Assembly (NCBI GenBank): GCA_002388665.1
Contig: DGMY01000085.1
Span: 22,383-86,382 of the forward strand
DNA: 64,000 nucleotides
Direction: 5' to 3'
Source: Opitutia bacterium UBA4506
Lineage (GTDB): Bacteria > Verrucomicrobiota > Verrucomicrobiia > Opitutales > Puniceicoccaceae
Shown here: piece after piece, positions 27,016-35,712 of the stretch
How the letters are laid out: each line of letters opens with the position of its first letter
Numbering within the stretch: position 1 is the first letter of the stretch
Program-made: the position numbers and the translations under genes
The notes under the pieces: model-generated
The model's database searches: none
Told to the model about the DNA's origin: nothing
Seen by the model: the letters and a program-made list of their open reading frames with translations, nothing else

Positions 27016-28316
27016 TCATCAATTCGATAGCGCTCATTCTGCTCCTCATCGTATACGCTCATTTTGTAGCGGTAGAATTTTCACTCGTACGAATTCGTTA
27101 TTCGCACATAACACCGGAGACCTACGAACGGCTGATCCGTCCGCGTTTGATTCGTTGGTTGGTGCAGGATCCGGATCGGACTGCGCGGGCCCTCCGGTTT
27201 GGTAGAGTTCTACTGATCTTGTTTTGGAGCGGTGCATTTTTCACTCTTTCCGAGCCGATCTGGAGAGGGTCTCTCTCCAGTATGGGACCGTTTATTGGTT
27301 CCATCGTCTATCTGTCTTACTGCTTCTTTTCGGTCTCACTTTTCTATGTCCTGGCCGAGCTATTGCCAAGGGCACTGGCGATCCGAAGTCCCGAGAAAAT
27401 TTTGCGTCGAATCGGTAGTATTCTGGCGATCTTTCTGGTGCTGCTGTTGCCGGCGTTGTGGTTGATCGGGAAGATCAAAGAAAAGGTCTACCGACTCTTG
27501 CAGCTCAATCTGGATAATGATCTGAACCCTCTGGATATTGAGGTTCAACTCCGGGCGATGGGTGAAGATCACGTCGTTCTCGCACCGGTGGTCCGCAAGA
27601 TCATTGATAAAGCGATCCTGATGCCTGAGCTGGAGGTATCCGATGTACTGCTACCCCGCAACCAAGTGCACTGGATCGACCTCTACGAGGACCCTCGAAA
27701 GAGTCTGAACCTAGCTCGAAAGACGGGCCATACCCGCTTCCCGCTGTGTGAGGGAGATTTGGACCGGTGTCTCGGAATCATTCACATCAAGGACATCTTT
27801 CGGAATCCCGCCCCGGACGATAAACTTGATTTCCGAAAGATTCGCCGTCCGATCGCAACTCTCGGCCTGGAAGAAAAGCTGATGGATGCGCTTCAGCGTT
27901 TACTGAGGTTGAAAGTCCACATGGCGCTGGTCGTCGACGAGTTCGGAGGTGCGGTTGGAGTCGTGACTCTGGAGCGGATTATTGAAGAACTGGTCGGAGA
28001 GATTCAGGACGAGTTCGACATGGAGGATGAAGAGATCGTATCACTCGGATTGAACCGGTACACGGTCGCTGGGCTGACTCCTATCCACGAGCTGGAGGAA
28101 CGGCTCGATGTGGAACTGGGCCGCGATGATGTTTCTACGTTTTCTGGATTGATCACTTCCGAGCTGGGTCGAATCCCCGAGAAAGGCGAGAGTTTGGAGT
28201 ACGGCACACTGTCGATCCAGGTAACCGAGGTCGACGAGAAGCGTATCATCGGTACCGAGGTTGAGGTCGTACCCGACCAAAAAGAGGAAGACGATTCGGG
28301 CGAGTCCGCTTCGTAG
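27012..28316 (+). CDS. CNNM/CorC family membrane protein with CBS pair (hemolysin C-like)
   Basis: A 434-residue protein translated from a GTG that overlaps the hisC stop. The N-terminal DUF21-type domain has four hydrophobic segments (about residues 1-25, 60-80, 90-115, 130-155) with FAVEFSLVRIR-like polarity at the start. Two CBS motifs follow (about 205-330), including LPRNQVHWIDL, HTRFPLCEGDLDRCLGIIHI and ALVVDEFGGAVGVVTLE, then a CorC_HlyC transporter-associated domain at the C-terminus (YTVAGLTPIHELEERL). Family members mediate or regulate magnesium and cobalt efflux. The acidic tail QKEEDDSGES is not conserved. Confidence 0.9.
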   Translation: MIINSIALILLLIVYAHFVAVEFSLVRIRYSHITPETYERLIRPRLIRWLVQDPDRTARALRFGRVLLILFWSGAFFTLSEPIWRGSLSSMGPFIGSIVYLSYCFFSVSLFYVLAELLPRALAIRSPEKILRRIGSILAIFLVLLLPALWLIGKIKEKVYRLLQLNLDNDLNPLDIEVQLRAMGEDHVVLAPVVRKIIDKAILMPELEVSDVLLPRNQVHWIDLYEDPRKSLNLARKTGHTRFPLCEGDLDRCLGIIHIKDIFRNPAPDDKLDFRKIRRPIATLGLEEKLMDALQRLLRLKVHMALVVDEFGGAVGVVTLERIIEELVGEIQDEFDMEDEEIVSLGLNRYTVAGLTPIHELEERLDVELGRDDVSTFSGLITSELGRIPEKGESLEYGTLSIQVTEVDEKRIIGTEVEVVPDQKEEDDSGESAS

Positions 28317-28533
28317 CGCTTTCTCTCTGAGATCAGACAAAGGAGAAGTGCGAACTCAGGTTCTCGCAATCGGATCGGCTTCGGGATGCCGTTCTGGCAT
28401 ATGGAGGATGGAATCGAGAGGTCTTTGCGCGAGCCCGAGAGAAACGGACGATCAAGCGGTGATTTTACCTTCGAGTCGCTGCCCACTTCTTCGTGAGATA
28501 CCTCCAGGTAGCCAGAGAATCTGATTCCAAAGG

Positions 28534-28565
28534 CCGGACTCTACTCGCACTGAGGAGGAGTCCGG
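28534..28565. terminator. Hairpin between converging genes
   Basis: CCGGACTC (28534-28541) pairs exactly with GAGTCCGG (28558-28565) across a 16-base loop, in the 270-base gap between two converging genes. There is no T-run on either side, so it would be a weak or factor-dependent terminator at best. Confidence 0.3.
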
Positions 28566-28586
28566 ATCAGTGAATCCCGCTCGAGC

Positions 28587-30227
28587 TCAGCTCGGCCGGA
28601 CGATGAGTTCTTCGATACGGGAAAGAAGGATCTCGCGATCACCCAGGAACAAGTGTCGATCGCTTCCCAGCTCAAGATAGGCTTGAAAGAGGACGGTTTG
28701 ATCCGGGACACGCATCCGGAGAAGATCGCGGAGGTGGTTCACGAAATCGCGATCTCGACCGAGCTCGATGTCATTGAGAACGAGTGCGGAAAGGACCGGC
28801 TGATCCTCCGAGTTGCGGGAATAGCTCTCGGTAAGGATTTGGTGAGCGATTTCAGGGCTACCCAGTTCGGTAAACATACGAGCCACCGCGATGTGGGTCT
28901 TGGGACGAATGCGATCTGATTTGAGAAACTCGCGGACAAAAATTTCCGAGTCGAGAGTGCGTCCCTGTCCCTGTAGAGCGAGCGCGCGGAAACCATTCTC
29001 GAGGGCTTGGAGGGGTCCCAACCAATCGGGACGTTCTTCTCGTAGCTGATCTGAGAATTGGATCGCCGCTTCGTATTCCCCGCCGCGAACGAGTGACTCC
29101 TGAAGAAGGAGTGTATACGGGGCAATTTGTAAATCGGCTTCCAGGGCCTTGTCGTAAGCGATTCGAGCGATATCTGTTCTCCCCGTGGCGGCGGCGAATT
29201 GAGCCAGAGGTAAAACCGTCTGCTCTACGGGATACGAGTTGAGAATTTCCTGAACGCTCGGGTAAATCAGATCTTGATCCCCGACGGCGTCGATGGAGTA
29301 GAGGAGATCGATATTGGGTCCAACCTTCTCGGGAAAGCGGATGGAGCGAAAGATGGAGTAGCGACGAATCAGATCCCATTCTTCCTGCTCGCGGTAGAAA
29401 CGCATGAGGACACTGAAAATATCGTCGCGATCGGGGTAATTGTTCAACGCTTGGTGAAGAATCGCGATCGCACGATCCCGGAGGCCCCGGTTCCAGCGAA
29501 TTTGGGCTAGTAGAATCTGACCCTGTGGACTCTGCATGAGCCCGTATTGGTCGAGAAGACGTTCTGCCTCCTGGTAGTTGCCGCGATAGATGTTGGACTG
29601 GATCGCTGCAAAAGCGATCAGTACGGTTTCCTCACTGTCCCGGGGAAGTTCGGGGAGCAGTTCTTGGGACAGCGCAACGATGCGGTCATCATATTGGTGG
29701 AGGAGGAGCATCCGGAAGAGAGGCTGTAGGTACTCCTTCTCTAGAAACTGCGGGTTTTCGTCCGATTGCTCTAAACCCGCTTCAAGAATTTCTGCAGCGA
29801 TATCAGGTCGTTGGAGACCGGATTCAAAAATCTGGGCGAGAACGAGTCGGCCTTCAGCGTTCGCTTTGGAGCGGGCGACCCCGGTTCGAAGTAAGTGAAG
29901 CGCTGAACGGACGTCTTGGTTTCGCAGGGCCTCCAATCCTTTCTCGACATGATAGTCCCCCATTTCTACCCGGTGCTCATCCATTCTGAAGGGAAGAATG
30001 AGCATCTTGGTATAGCTCACCTCATCATAGCCGTGGCGATACTTGAAAAAATAGTAGACCCCCCCAGCGGCCGCAAACCAACCAGCGGCTAACAATAGGA
30101 TTAGAGCAAGAATGATCCGGGACCACAGTATCTTCAGCCGAACCGGGCGATTCGGTTCACGGTAGATGCGACCAAATCCTAGGAGGGCGGATTCTTCGAA
30201 CGAGGTTTTACGGGATTTTGATGCCAT
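28587..30227 (-). CDS. Membrane-anchored TPR-like protein of the exopolysaccharide locus
   Basis: A 546-residue protein. After a basic cytoplasmic start of about 35 residues there is one membrane span (IILALILLLAAGWFAAAGGVYYFF), then about 480 residues of helical hairpin repeats resembling TPRs, for example HYVEKGLEALRNQDVRSAL-like units, GRTDIARIAYDKALEADL and GEYEAAIQFSDQLREERP. The protein is thus inner-membrane anchored with a long periplasmic solenoid. It is divergent from the outer-membrane barrel, Wza-like and Wzc-like genes; in many bacteria TPR proteins such as these assist polysaccharide secretion or exosortase-linked EPS systems. The role here is inferred from position only. Confidence 0.78.
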   Translation of the reverse strand: MASKSRKTSFEESALLGFGRIYREPNRPVRLKILWSRIILALILLLAAGWFAAAGGVYYFFKYRHGYDEVSYTKMLILPFRMDEHRVEMGDYHVEKGLEALRNQDVRSALHLLRTGVARSKANAEGRLVLAQIFESGLQRPDIAAEILEAGLEQSDENPQFLEKEYLQPLFRMLLLHQYDDRIVALSQELLPELPRDSEETVLIAFAAIQSNIYRGNYQEAERLLDQYGLMQSPQGQILLAQIRWNRGLRDRAIAILHQALNNYPDRDDIFSVLMRFYREQEEWDLIRRYSIFRSIRFPEKVGPNIDLLYSIDAVGDQDLIYPSVQEILNSYPVEQTVLPLAQFAAATGRTDIARIAYDKALEADLQIAPYTLLLQESLVRGGEYEAAIQFSDQLREERPDWLGPLQALENGFRALALQGQGRTLDSEIFVREFLKSDRIRPKTHIAVARMFTELGSPEIAHQILTESYSRNSEDQPVLSALVLNDIELGRDRDFVNHLRDLLRMRVPDQTVLFQAYLELGSDRHLFLGDREILLSRIEELIVRPS

Positions 30228-30342
30228 ACGGGGTTTGGTTTAACCAAAATCTGTTGACGATCCTTTCGTATTTCAAGCTTTGAGAACAAGCTTGACCCGT
30301 ATTTCGCTAAATTCCATATTCAGCATCCCGTTAACATCTATT

Positions 30343-31467
30343 ATGAAAATTTCGATACTAGCTACTTTCTCAACTTTAGTTTCCACAACGGCCCTTCTCT
30401 CTTCGCCAATGTTATCAATCGGTGAACACGCCGATTTATACGCGCAGGTTTCGGGATCCGTAGCATACACGGACAATTTAACCTTAGATGAATCAAATGA
30501 ACTGGATGACTTCCGGTTTATTGTCACTCCGGGTGTTCTTTTGGAAGTGGGCCGTGGCCTCACCAATTTGAACGGTAGCCTCAGCGTTAATTACGGTTTG
30601 GTTCGCTACGCGGACAACACCGTATTCGACACCGAGTTGTGGAATGTCGTGGGTGATCTCAATTTCAACGGTTCACGATACACCGCCGGTGTGGTTGGTG
30701 GTTATGTTGAGAAGCAACAGAATGAGAATGATGTTAACGCTGACAAGACTCTGATCCTCCAAAAGACCGGATTTGCCGGCGCGAATATTAAGTACACTCT
30801 CTCCGAGAAGTTCGCTTTGGGTGTGAAGGGTCGTTTCGACAACATCACTTATGACGGCGGCGACAATGTGGATCGTGATCTCTACACCGTACCAGTCGAT
30901 GTCTACTACGAATTGACTCCCAAGCTCGACGCGACCGCCGGTTTCCGCTACCGCCAGACCGACGTACAAAACGGGCAGGACTCCGACGATTACTTCTACA
31001 ACGTAGGTTTGACCGGTGAATTGACCGAAAAGCTCTCCACAACCTTCAAGGTTGGTTACACCACTCGTGACTTCACAGGCGGTCGTTCTTCGGAAGGTAC
31101 GATGACTTTGAATTCCGCTACTACCTTCGACGCGACCGAGCGTGGAACTCTTCGCTTCTACCTCAACCGTGATTTCGTCACCGGTGGTACTGGTAACTCC
31201 ATCGAGCAAACTGGTGTTCGGGTGACTTACTTCTACTTGATCTCCCCCCGCCTGACTGCTGACTTCACCGGTGGATACACTTACGGCGACTACCAAACCT
31301 CACCTCGTGAGGACAACACTTGGCTCGGACGCTTGGGTGGTTCATACCGCTTCAACTCTCTCTGGTCGATGAATGCCTTCTACACTTTCCGGGATAATGA
31401 CTCCAACACCAATGGTGCGAGTTACACTGAAAACATGGTGCAGCTCGGAGCGAATTTCCGCTACTGA
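30343..31467 (+). CDS. Outer-membrane beta-barrel protein (BBP2-like)
   Basis: A 374-residue exported protein. The signal peptide starts at MKISILATFSTLVSTTALL; an upstream in-frame start at 30280 would prepend 21 unlikely residues. The mature chain consists of alternating strands rich in aromatic residues and glycine, such as SGSVAYTDNLTLDESNEL, then many paired strands and a final strand ending in LGANFRY, with the terminal aromatic typical of barrels inserted by BamA. It resembles the BBP2 group found with exopolysaccharide export genes. It immediately precedes wza- and wzc-like genes and probably forms or assists the outer-membrane exit. Confidence 0.85.
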   Translation: MKISILATFSTLVSTTALLSSPMLSIGEHADLYAQVSGSVAYTDNLTLDESNELDDFRFIVTPGVLLEVGRGLTNLNGSLSVNYGLVRYADNTVFDTELWNVVGDLNFNGSRYTAGVVGGYVEKQQNENDVNADKTLILQKTGFAGANIKYTLSEKFALGVKGRFDNITYDGGDNVDRDLYTVPVDVYYELTPKLDATAGFRYRQTDVQNGQDSDDYFYNVGLTGELTEKLSTTFKVGYTTRDFTGGRSSEGTMTLNSATTFDATERGTLRFYLNRDFVTGGTGNSIEQTGVRVTYFYLISPRLTADFTGGYTYGDYQTSPREDNTWLGRLGGSYRFNSLWSMNAFYTFRDNDSNTNGASYTENMVQLGANFRY

Positions 31468-31496
31468 TCGATTCGCAAATCCCTCTTTTTTTGATC

Positions 31497-31530
31497 GAGT
31501 CCAGCCTGTTAAAGGTTGGACTCTTTCTTT
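31497..31530 (+). terminator. Intrinsic terminator between barrel and Wza-like genes
   Basis: GAGTCCAGCCT (31497-31507) pairs with AGGTTGGACTC (31513-31523) over 11 positions with one G-T pair and a 5-base loop, followed by TTTCTTT. The hairpin ends only about seven bases before the ATG of the Wza-like gene, so it could act as a terminator for the barrel gene and at the same time limit read-through or ribosome access to the next gene. Confidence 0.6.
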
Positions 31531-31536
31531 CGATTC

Positions 31537-32199
31537 ATGAAACAAAAAACCTTCTGCTTTCTAGCGTGTATTCTCTCCCTGACTCCCCTGGTAGGACAAT
31601 CGGAATCCGGTGACACCGGGGGAAATGACCAGAGTACGTCGACATCAACTTCGCCGGATGGTCGGCTCGGAAACATTGATTCGATGGTCGCTCCGGCGAA
31701 TTATCGGATCCAGCCCTCCGATATTCTTTCCATCCAGGTCTATCAGCAGCAGGACTTGAATAAAGAAGTGCGGGTGGAGGCCGATGGCACGATCAGCCTA
31801 CACTTGGTGGGGCGGGTCAATGTTGAGGGGCTGACGGTATCTGATGCCCGGGAGCGCATTACCGAACTCTACGACCGGGATTACTTGGTGAATCCTCAAC
31901 TGGATTTACAGGTGATCCAGTTCAATCTGGATGAGGTCCAGGTTCTGGGCCAAGTCAGAGCGCCGGGAACAATCGCGATTCCACCAGATGAAGACCTCAC
32001 TTTACTGCAGGCCATTTCGAGAGTCGGCGGATTTACCCGTCTAGCGAGAAAGGGATCCGTGCAGATTCGACGTGAGTCTGATGAGGGCGAGACGAAGGTC
32101 TTTGTGATCAACGCCTCTGATCTCATTAGCGATCCGGACTCCGAGGGGTTTATTCTCCAAGACGGTGACATTATCTACGTCGAAGAACGGTTTATTTAA
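31537..32199 (+). CDS. Polysaccharide export protein (Wza-like)
   Basis: A 220-residue exported protein. The signal peptide MKQKTFCFLACILSLTPLVG is followed by an acidic linker, then the polysaccharide-export (PES) domain starting YRIQPSDILSIQVYQQ near residue 55, with SLHLVGRVNVEGLTV near 90, and a SLBB domain with VQVLGQVRAPGTIAIP near 135 and LLQAISRVGGFTR near 160. It lacks the C-terminal amphipathic helix of E. coli Wza, so the outer-membrane pore would need a partner, perhaps the barrel protein upstream. I chose the ATG at 31537; a TTG at 31516 is in frame but lies inside the terminator hairpin. Confidence 0.92.
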   Translation: MKQKTFCFLACILSLTPLVGQSESGDTGGNDQSTSTSTSPDGRLGNIDSMVAPANYRIQPSDILSIQVYQQQDLNKEVRVEADGTISLHLVGRVNVEGLTVSDARERITELYDRDYLVNPQLDLQVIQFNLDEVQVLGQVRAPGTIAIPPDEDLTLLQAISRVGGFTRLARKGSVQIRRESDEGETKVFVINASDLISDPDSEGFILQDGDIIYVEERFI

Positions 32200-32223
32200 A
32201 TTTAACTAGTAAAGCAGACTCTC

Positions 32224-34515
32224 ATGGCAAAGCAGGAAAAACGAAATCCCTACGGCGACGGTTACGGCGGCGCGGGGAATTACGGCGGTGGCAGCGATTA
32301 CGGATATGAGGTGGGACAATCTCACCGGAGCCTCGGCGACTATCTAATTCTTCTCCGGGAACGAGTTTGGTATATAATTATCATCTTTCTCGTTGTCGCG
32401 ACGGGAACGACGTTGTTTACATTTCGTAAAACGAAGATTTATACATCGGGTGCATTGGTAGAAATCCTCCGTGATGATTCAAATCCTATGGGGGGCAGCG
32501 GTGATATTGACTTAAGTCAGATCCGTTCGGCCGAAGATCTTAATACCGAGATCAATTTCTTAAATAGTGGTCGTTTAATTCAAGCGGTTAACAAACGTCT
32601 TACTGGACCGGAGCGTGAGGCCTTCATGGAACCCTATGAAGACACCATCACTTTCTCGGGTCCGTTGACTCCATTGGAGGTGTTGGGACGCAATCGGGAG
32701 ATCAAACCGGCCCGGATGTCGTTGAATGTCTATATCTCCTATTCGCACCCCGAAGCGGCGATCGCAGCGGACGTAGCGAATATGTTCGCCGAAGAGTATG
32801 TGGCCTACAGTTTGAATCGCGGTCTCGAAGCCTCGATTCAGGCGGTGGAAGACCTTCGGCGGGAAGCGGATGTGAAGAAGCTGCGAGTGGACGAGCTCGA
32901 AGCTGAGCTCGCACAGTATCGGCGGGACAATAATCAGGTTTCAATCGAACAGAGTGAGAATGTTGCCCTGAGCGAATTACAGGCCAACACGAGCCGTTTG
33001 AACGCTGCGGAAGCAGAATTCTCCAGTGTCGAAACCCAATGGGAGCTTGTTGAGCAATACACCGAAGAAGGAAGACCTCTGTGGGATCTTGAATTTATTT
33101 CGATGAGACCTCTCGTGCAGGACCTGCTCGCCCGTCGGGCGAATGCATTGATCAACATCTCCACTTTGGCGAAACGCTACCGTGAGAAGCACCCGGTAAT
33201 GATCGAGGCCGCACAGAACCTGAATCAGATCAATACCGAGCTGATGCGGGCGGTCACCACCGCTACGGCCAGTATTGAGGCGAACTACAAGCGCGCAGAA
33301 AAGAACCTGCTCGCTGCTGAGAAGGCTCTCGAGAAGAGTGAAAAGCGCATGCTGAACCTTGCTGAGGTACGGACTGGTTACAATTCGATCTTCCGTGATT
33401 TCCAGGTAGCTCAAATGAACTACCAACAGCTAATCAGCCAACTCGCGACACGTGAGGCGGAAACCAGTTGGAAGACCGCCCAGGCGGAAATCATCGACCG
33501 GGCTCAGATTCCGATCAACCCAAGTTCACCAAATGTGCCTCTCAACTTAGCTCTAGGCGTAGTGGGAGGATTGGGACTCGGGATTGGATTCGCATTCGGT
33601 CTAGCCTTCCTGGATAACCGGGTGAAGAGCGCTTACGATGTGGAGGAAATGATCGGGATTCCACTTTTGGGAATTGTTCCCAAGATTGACCGACGCCTTT
33701 CTTCGGCAGAGCGTGCCCGGGCCGTTGCGACGAATCTCGACAGCAAGGTAACCGAGTCGTTCCGGACGATCCACTCCTCGATCTCGTTGAGTGATGAAGG
33801 TAAATTGGCGCAGGTAATTGCGGTAACCAGTACCCTACCGGCGGAAGGGAAGTCATTCATCGCGACGAATTTGGCGCTTACCTTTGCGGGACAGGGCCAG
33901 AAGACATTGATCGTCGATTGCGATATGCGGCTACCGAATGTGTCGAAGTCCTTTGGAATGAAGCCGAAGACCGGGATGTATGATTACTTCTTTGGGGATA
34001 AGACTCTCGACGATGTGATCGTCAAGGAAGTGACTCCGAATTGTGACATTCTCCCAACGGAGCGTGCTCCCGATAATCCAACTCAGGTATTGAACAGTGT
34101 AGAGTTCGAGCAGTTGCTCATCCAACTGCGTCACCGATACCACAAGATCGTGATCGATTCTCCTCCAGTCGGTGCGGTGAGCGATACGCTATGCCTCCTC
34201 CCTCTGATTGACGGTGTCGTCTTCGTTGTAAAATTCAACGACGTGAAAAAGAAGGCAGCGAAGGCCTCGGTGAAGACTCTTCTCGAGTCAGAGACACCAG
34301 TTTTCGGTGCGGTGATGAACGCGATCAGTGCGAAGATGTCGAACTACTACTACTCGCACTACTACGATTACAGCTACCACGATTACTACTACATGAAGGA
34401 GCCCGGCAACCGGCAGTCCCTCAGTGAAGCAACGGGTCCAAACTCGCCTACCCCTACGGGTCAGCTGCCTCTGGAAGGCAAAGACGAGAGCGTAAAGGCG
34501 TCTGAGAAGGTGTAG
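32224..34515 (+). CDS. Wzc-like polysaccharide co-polymerase / tyrosine autokinase
   Basis: A 763-residue inner-membrane protein. A Gly/Tyr-rich cytoplasmic start leads to a first span near residues 46-66 (VWYIIIIFLVVATGTTLF), a Wzz-type periplasmic region with long coiled coil (about 190-390), and a second span near 437-460. The cytoplasmic BY-kinase domain follows, with Walker A TLPAEGKSFIATNLAL near 536, Walker A' LIVDCDMRLPN near 560 and Walker B KIVIDSPPVGAVSD near 643. A tyrosine cluster (NYYYSHYYDYSYHDYYYM, about 704-722) is the expected autophosphorylation site. It controls chain length and export of exopolysaccharide with the Wza-like protein 25 bases upstream. Confidence 0.94.
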   Translation: MAKQEKRNPYGDGYGGAGNYGGGSDYGYEVGQSHRSLGDYLILLRERVWYIIIIFLVVATGTTLFTFRKTKIYTSGALVEILRDDSNPMGGSGDIDLSQIRSAEDLNTEINFLNSGRLIQAVNKRLTGPEREAFMEPYEDTITFSGPLTPLEVLGRNREIKPARMSLNVYISYSHPEAAIAADVANMFAEEYVAYSLNRGLEASIQAVEDLRREADVKKLRVDELEAELAQYRRDNNQVSIEQSENVALSELQANTSRLNAAEAEFSSVETQWELVEQYTEEGRPLWDLEFISMRPLVQDLLARRANALINISTLAKRYREKHPVMIEAAQNLNQINTELMRAVTTATASIEANYKRAEKNLLAAEKALEKSEKRMLNLAEVRTGYNSIFRDFQVAQMNYQQLISQLATREAETSWKTAQAEIIDRAQIPINPSSPNVPLNLALGVVGGLGLGIGFAFGLAFLDNRVKSAYDVEEMIGIPLLGIVPKIDRRLSSAERARAVATNLDSKVTESFRTIHSSISLSDEGKLAQVIAVTSTLPAEGKSFIATNLALTFAGQGQKTLIVDCDMRLPNVSKSFGMKPKTGMYDYFFGDKTLDDVIVKEVTPNCDILPTERAPDNPTQVLNSVEFEQLLIQLRHRYHKIVIDSPPVGAVSDTLCLLPLIDGVVFVVKFNDVKKKAAKASVKTLLESETPVFGAVMNAISAKMSNYYYSHYYDYSYHDYYYMKEPGNRQSLSEATGPNSPTPTGQLPLEGKDESVKASEKV

Positions 34516-34545
34516 TTCGGACAGTTTTCGAACAGAACTATTTGC

Positions 34546-34577
34546 AAAATGCGGGTCTTAACGGACCCGCATTTTTT
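34546..34577. terminator. Bidirectional terminator between wzc-like gene and gmk
   Basis: AAAATGCGGGTC (34546-34557) pairs with GACCCGCATTTT (34564-34575) over 12 bases with a 6-base loop, followed by a T-run on the plus strand and by an A-rich flank that gives Ts on the minus strand. It sits between two converging genes and overlaps the last codons of gmk. Confidence 0.8.
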
Positions 34578-35157
34578 CTGCCAAATAGATGGCCCGGATC
34601 CGGTCGAAATCTTCTTCGCGAGTCCTGGTTTCGAGGACGTAATCATACTCACCGGAAACTTCCATCTCCCGGCGAGCCGATTCGATTCGGCGCTCGATTT
34701 CAACTTCATCATCGGTCCCCCTCTTCCGCAGTCGATCCCGCAGTTCTTCGAGTGAAGGAGGATTGATAAAGATGGTCACGAGGTGGCCGCGCAACCAGTC
34801 AGAGCCGGTAGCGGTCGACTTGATCTGACGCATTCCCTGGACATCAATGCTGAGAAGCACGTCCTCATTTTCTTCGAAATGCTGAAGAACCTCTGACGCC
34901 AGTGTGCCGTAGGCCCGTCCGTGAACGAGTGCCCATTCCAAAAAGTCCCCCTCTTCATTGCGGCGATCAAACTCTTCGCGCGAGTAGAAATAATAGTCCC
35001 GACCCTCTTTTTCTCCGTCTCTTGGAGAACGTGTGGTGACGGTTACGGCCCGCTGAAGATTGTCGAACTCACTGAGGAGACGGTGGCACAAGGTGGTTTT
35101 GCCACTGCCGGCTGGACCGGACAGGATGAAAAGGAGTGATTCACCTTGGGTCGTCAT
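34558..35157 (-). CDS. gmk: Guanylate kinase
   Basis: A 199-residue P-loop kinase of standard length. The Walker A is LSGPAGSGKTTL near residue 12; the GMP-binding block TVTTRSPRDGEKEGRDYYF follows near 38, then GDFLEWALVHGRAYGT near 70 and LSIDVQGMRQIK near 100. It phosphorylates GMP to GDP in the cytoplasm. It is the last gene of a minus-strand run with a small membrane protein, miaB and an SDR-like gene, separated from the first of these by 18 bases. Confidence 0.96.
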   Translation of the reverse strand: MTTQGESLLFILSGPAGSGKTTLCHRLLSEFDNLQRAVTVTTRSPRDGEKEGRDYYFYSREEFDRRNEEGDFLEWALVHGRAYGTLASEVLQHFEENEDVLLSIDVQGMRQIKSTATGSDWLRGHLVTIFINPPSLEELRDRLRKRGTDDEVEIERRIESARREMEVSGEYDYVLETRTREEDFDRIRAIYLAEKMRVR

Positions 35158-35175
35158 TGGAAAAAGAGCGAAGAA

Positions 35176-35712
35176 TTAGTAGGTCAAGGGCATGACACAG
35201 AGGATGATCCCGTATACAGCGAGGGATCCGCCGGTGATTTGTCGAATACCGTTGCTGGAGTTGAACCGTGCCACTGCATCCCGAAAGCGATAGGGTGAGG
35301 CAGCCAAGTATAGACTCAGGAGTACGATCACGTAGCTAAATACTACTAGAAATAAGCGCGTCGTAGGAAGCTGCAGGTAGGCGGCAGCTAGAAATTGGCC
35401 CGCGAGAATCAGTCCGAGGACGGAAAGAGCGCGGATACCGAGAAAGTCTGGCACCCGGAACCAAGCACCGATCGATAGCATCAGAAAGAAGGCGAAAAGA
35501 ATGTTCTTATACTTTCCAAAGTCCGCTTCACCGAGCTTGCTTACATTGAAGAGAACGAGTCCTGTCGCAGCGACCAGTAGGACGAAGGCTGCAGTCCGGG
35601 AGCGAGGGAACGCAGTCAGTGCATTTCGAACGGGAGCCGGGTACAGAATGAGTGCGAGTCCTAGTATTAGGAGGAAAATTCCGGCGACGAGAGTGGCGAA
35701 AACAAGGCTCAT
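35176..35712 (-). CDS. Unknown small integral membrane protein
   Basis: A 178-residue protein made of about five hydrophobic segments (ATLVAGIFLLILGLALILY, AAFVLLVAATGLVLF, ILFAFFLMLSIGAWF, ALSVLGLILAGQFLAAAYL, RLFLVVFSYVIVLLSLYLA) and a short sixth at the C-terminus. No conserved motif or charged pore residue was recognised. The start ATG overlaps the miaB stop by four bases, so it is translationally coupled to miaB. Function unknown. Confidence 0.75.
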   Translation of the reverse strand: MSLVFATLVAGIFLLILGLALILYPAPVRNALTAFPRSRTAAFVLLVAATGLVLFNVSKLGEADFGKYKNILFAFFLMLSIGAWFRVPDFLGIRALSVLGLILAGQFLAAAYLQLPTTRLFLVVFSYVIVLLSLYLAASPYRFRDAVARFNSSNGIRQITGGSLAVYGIILCVMPLTY

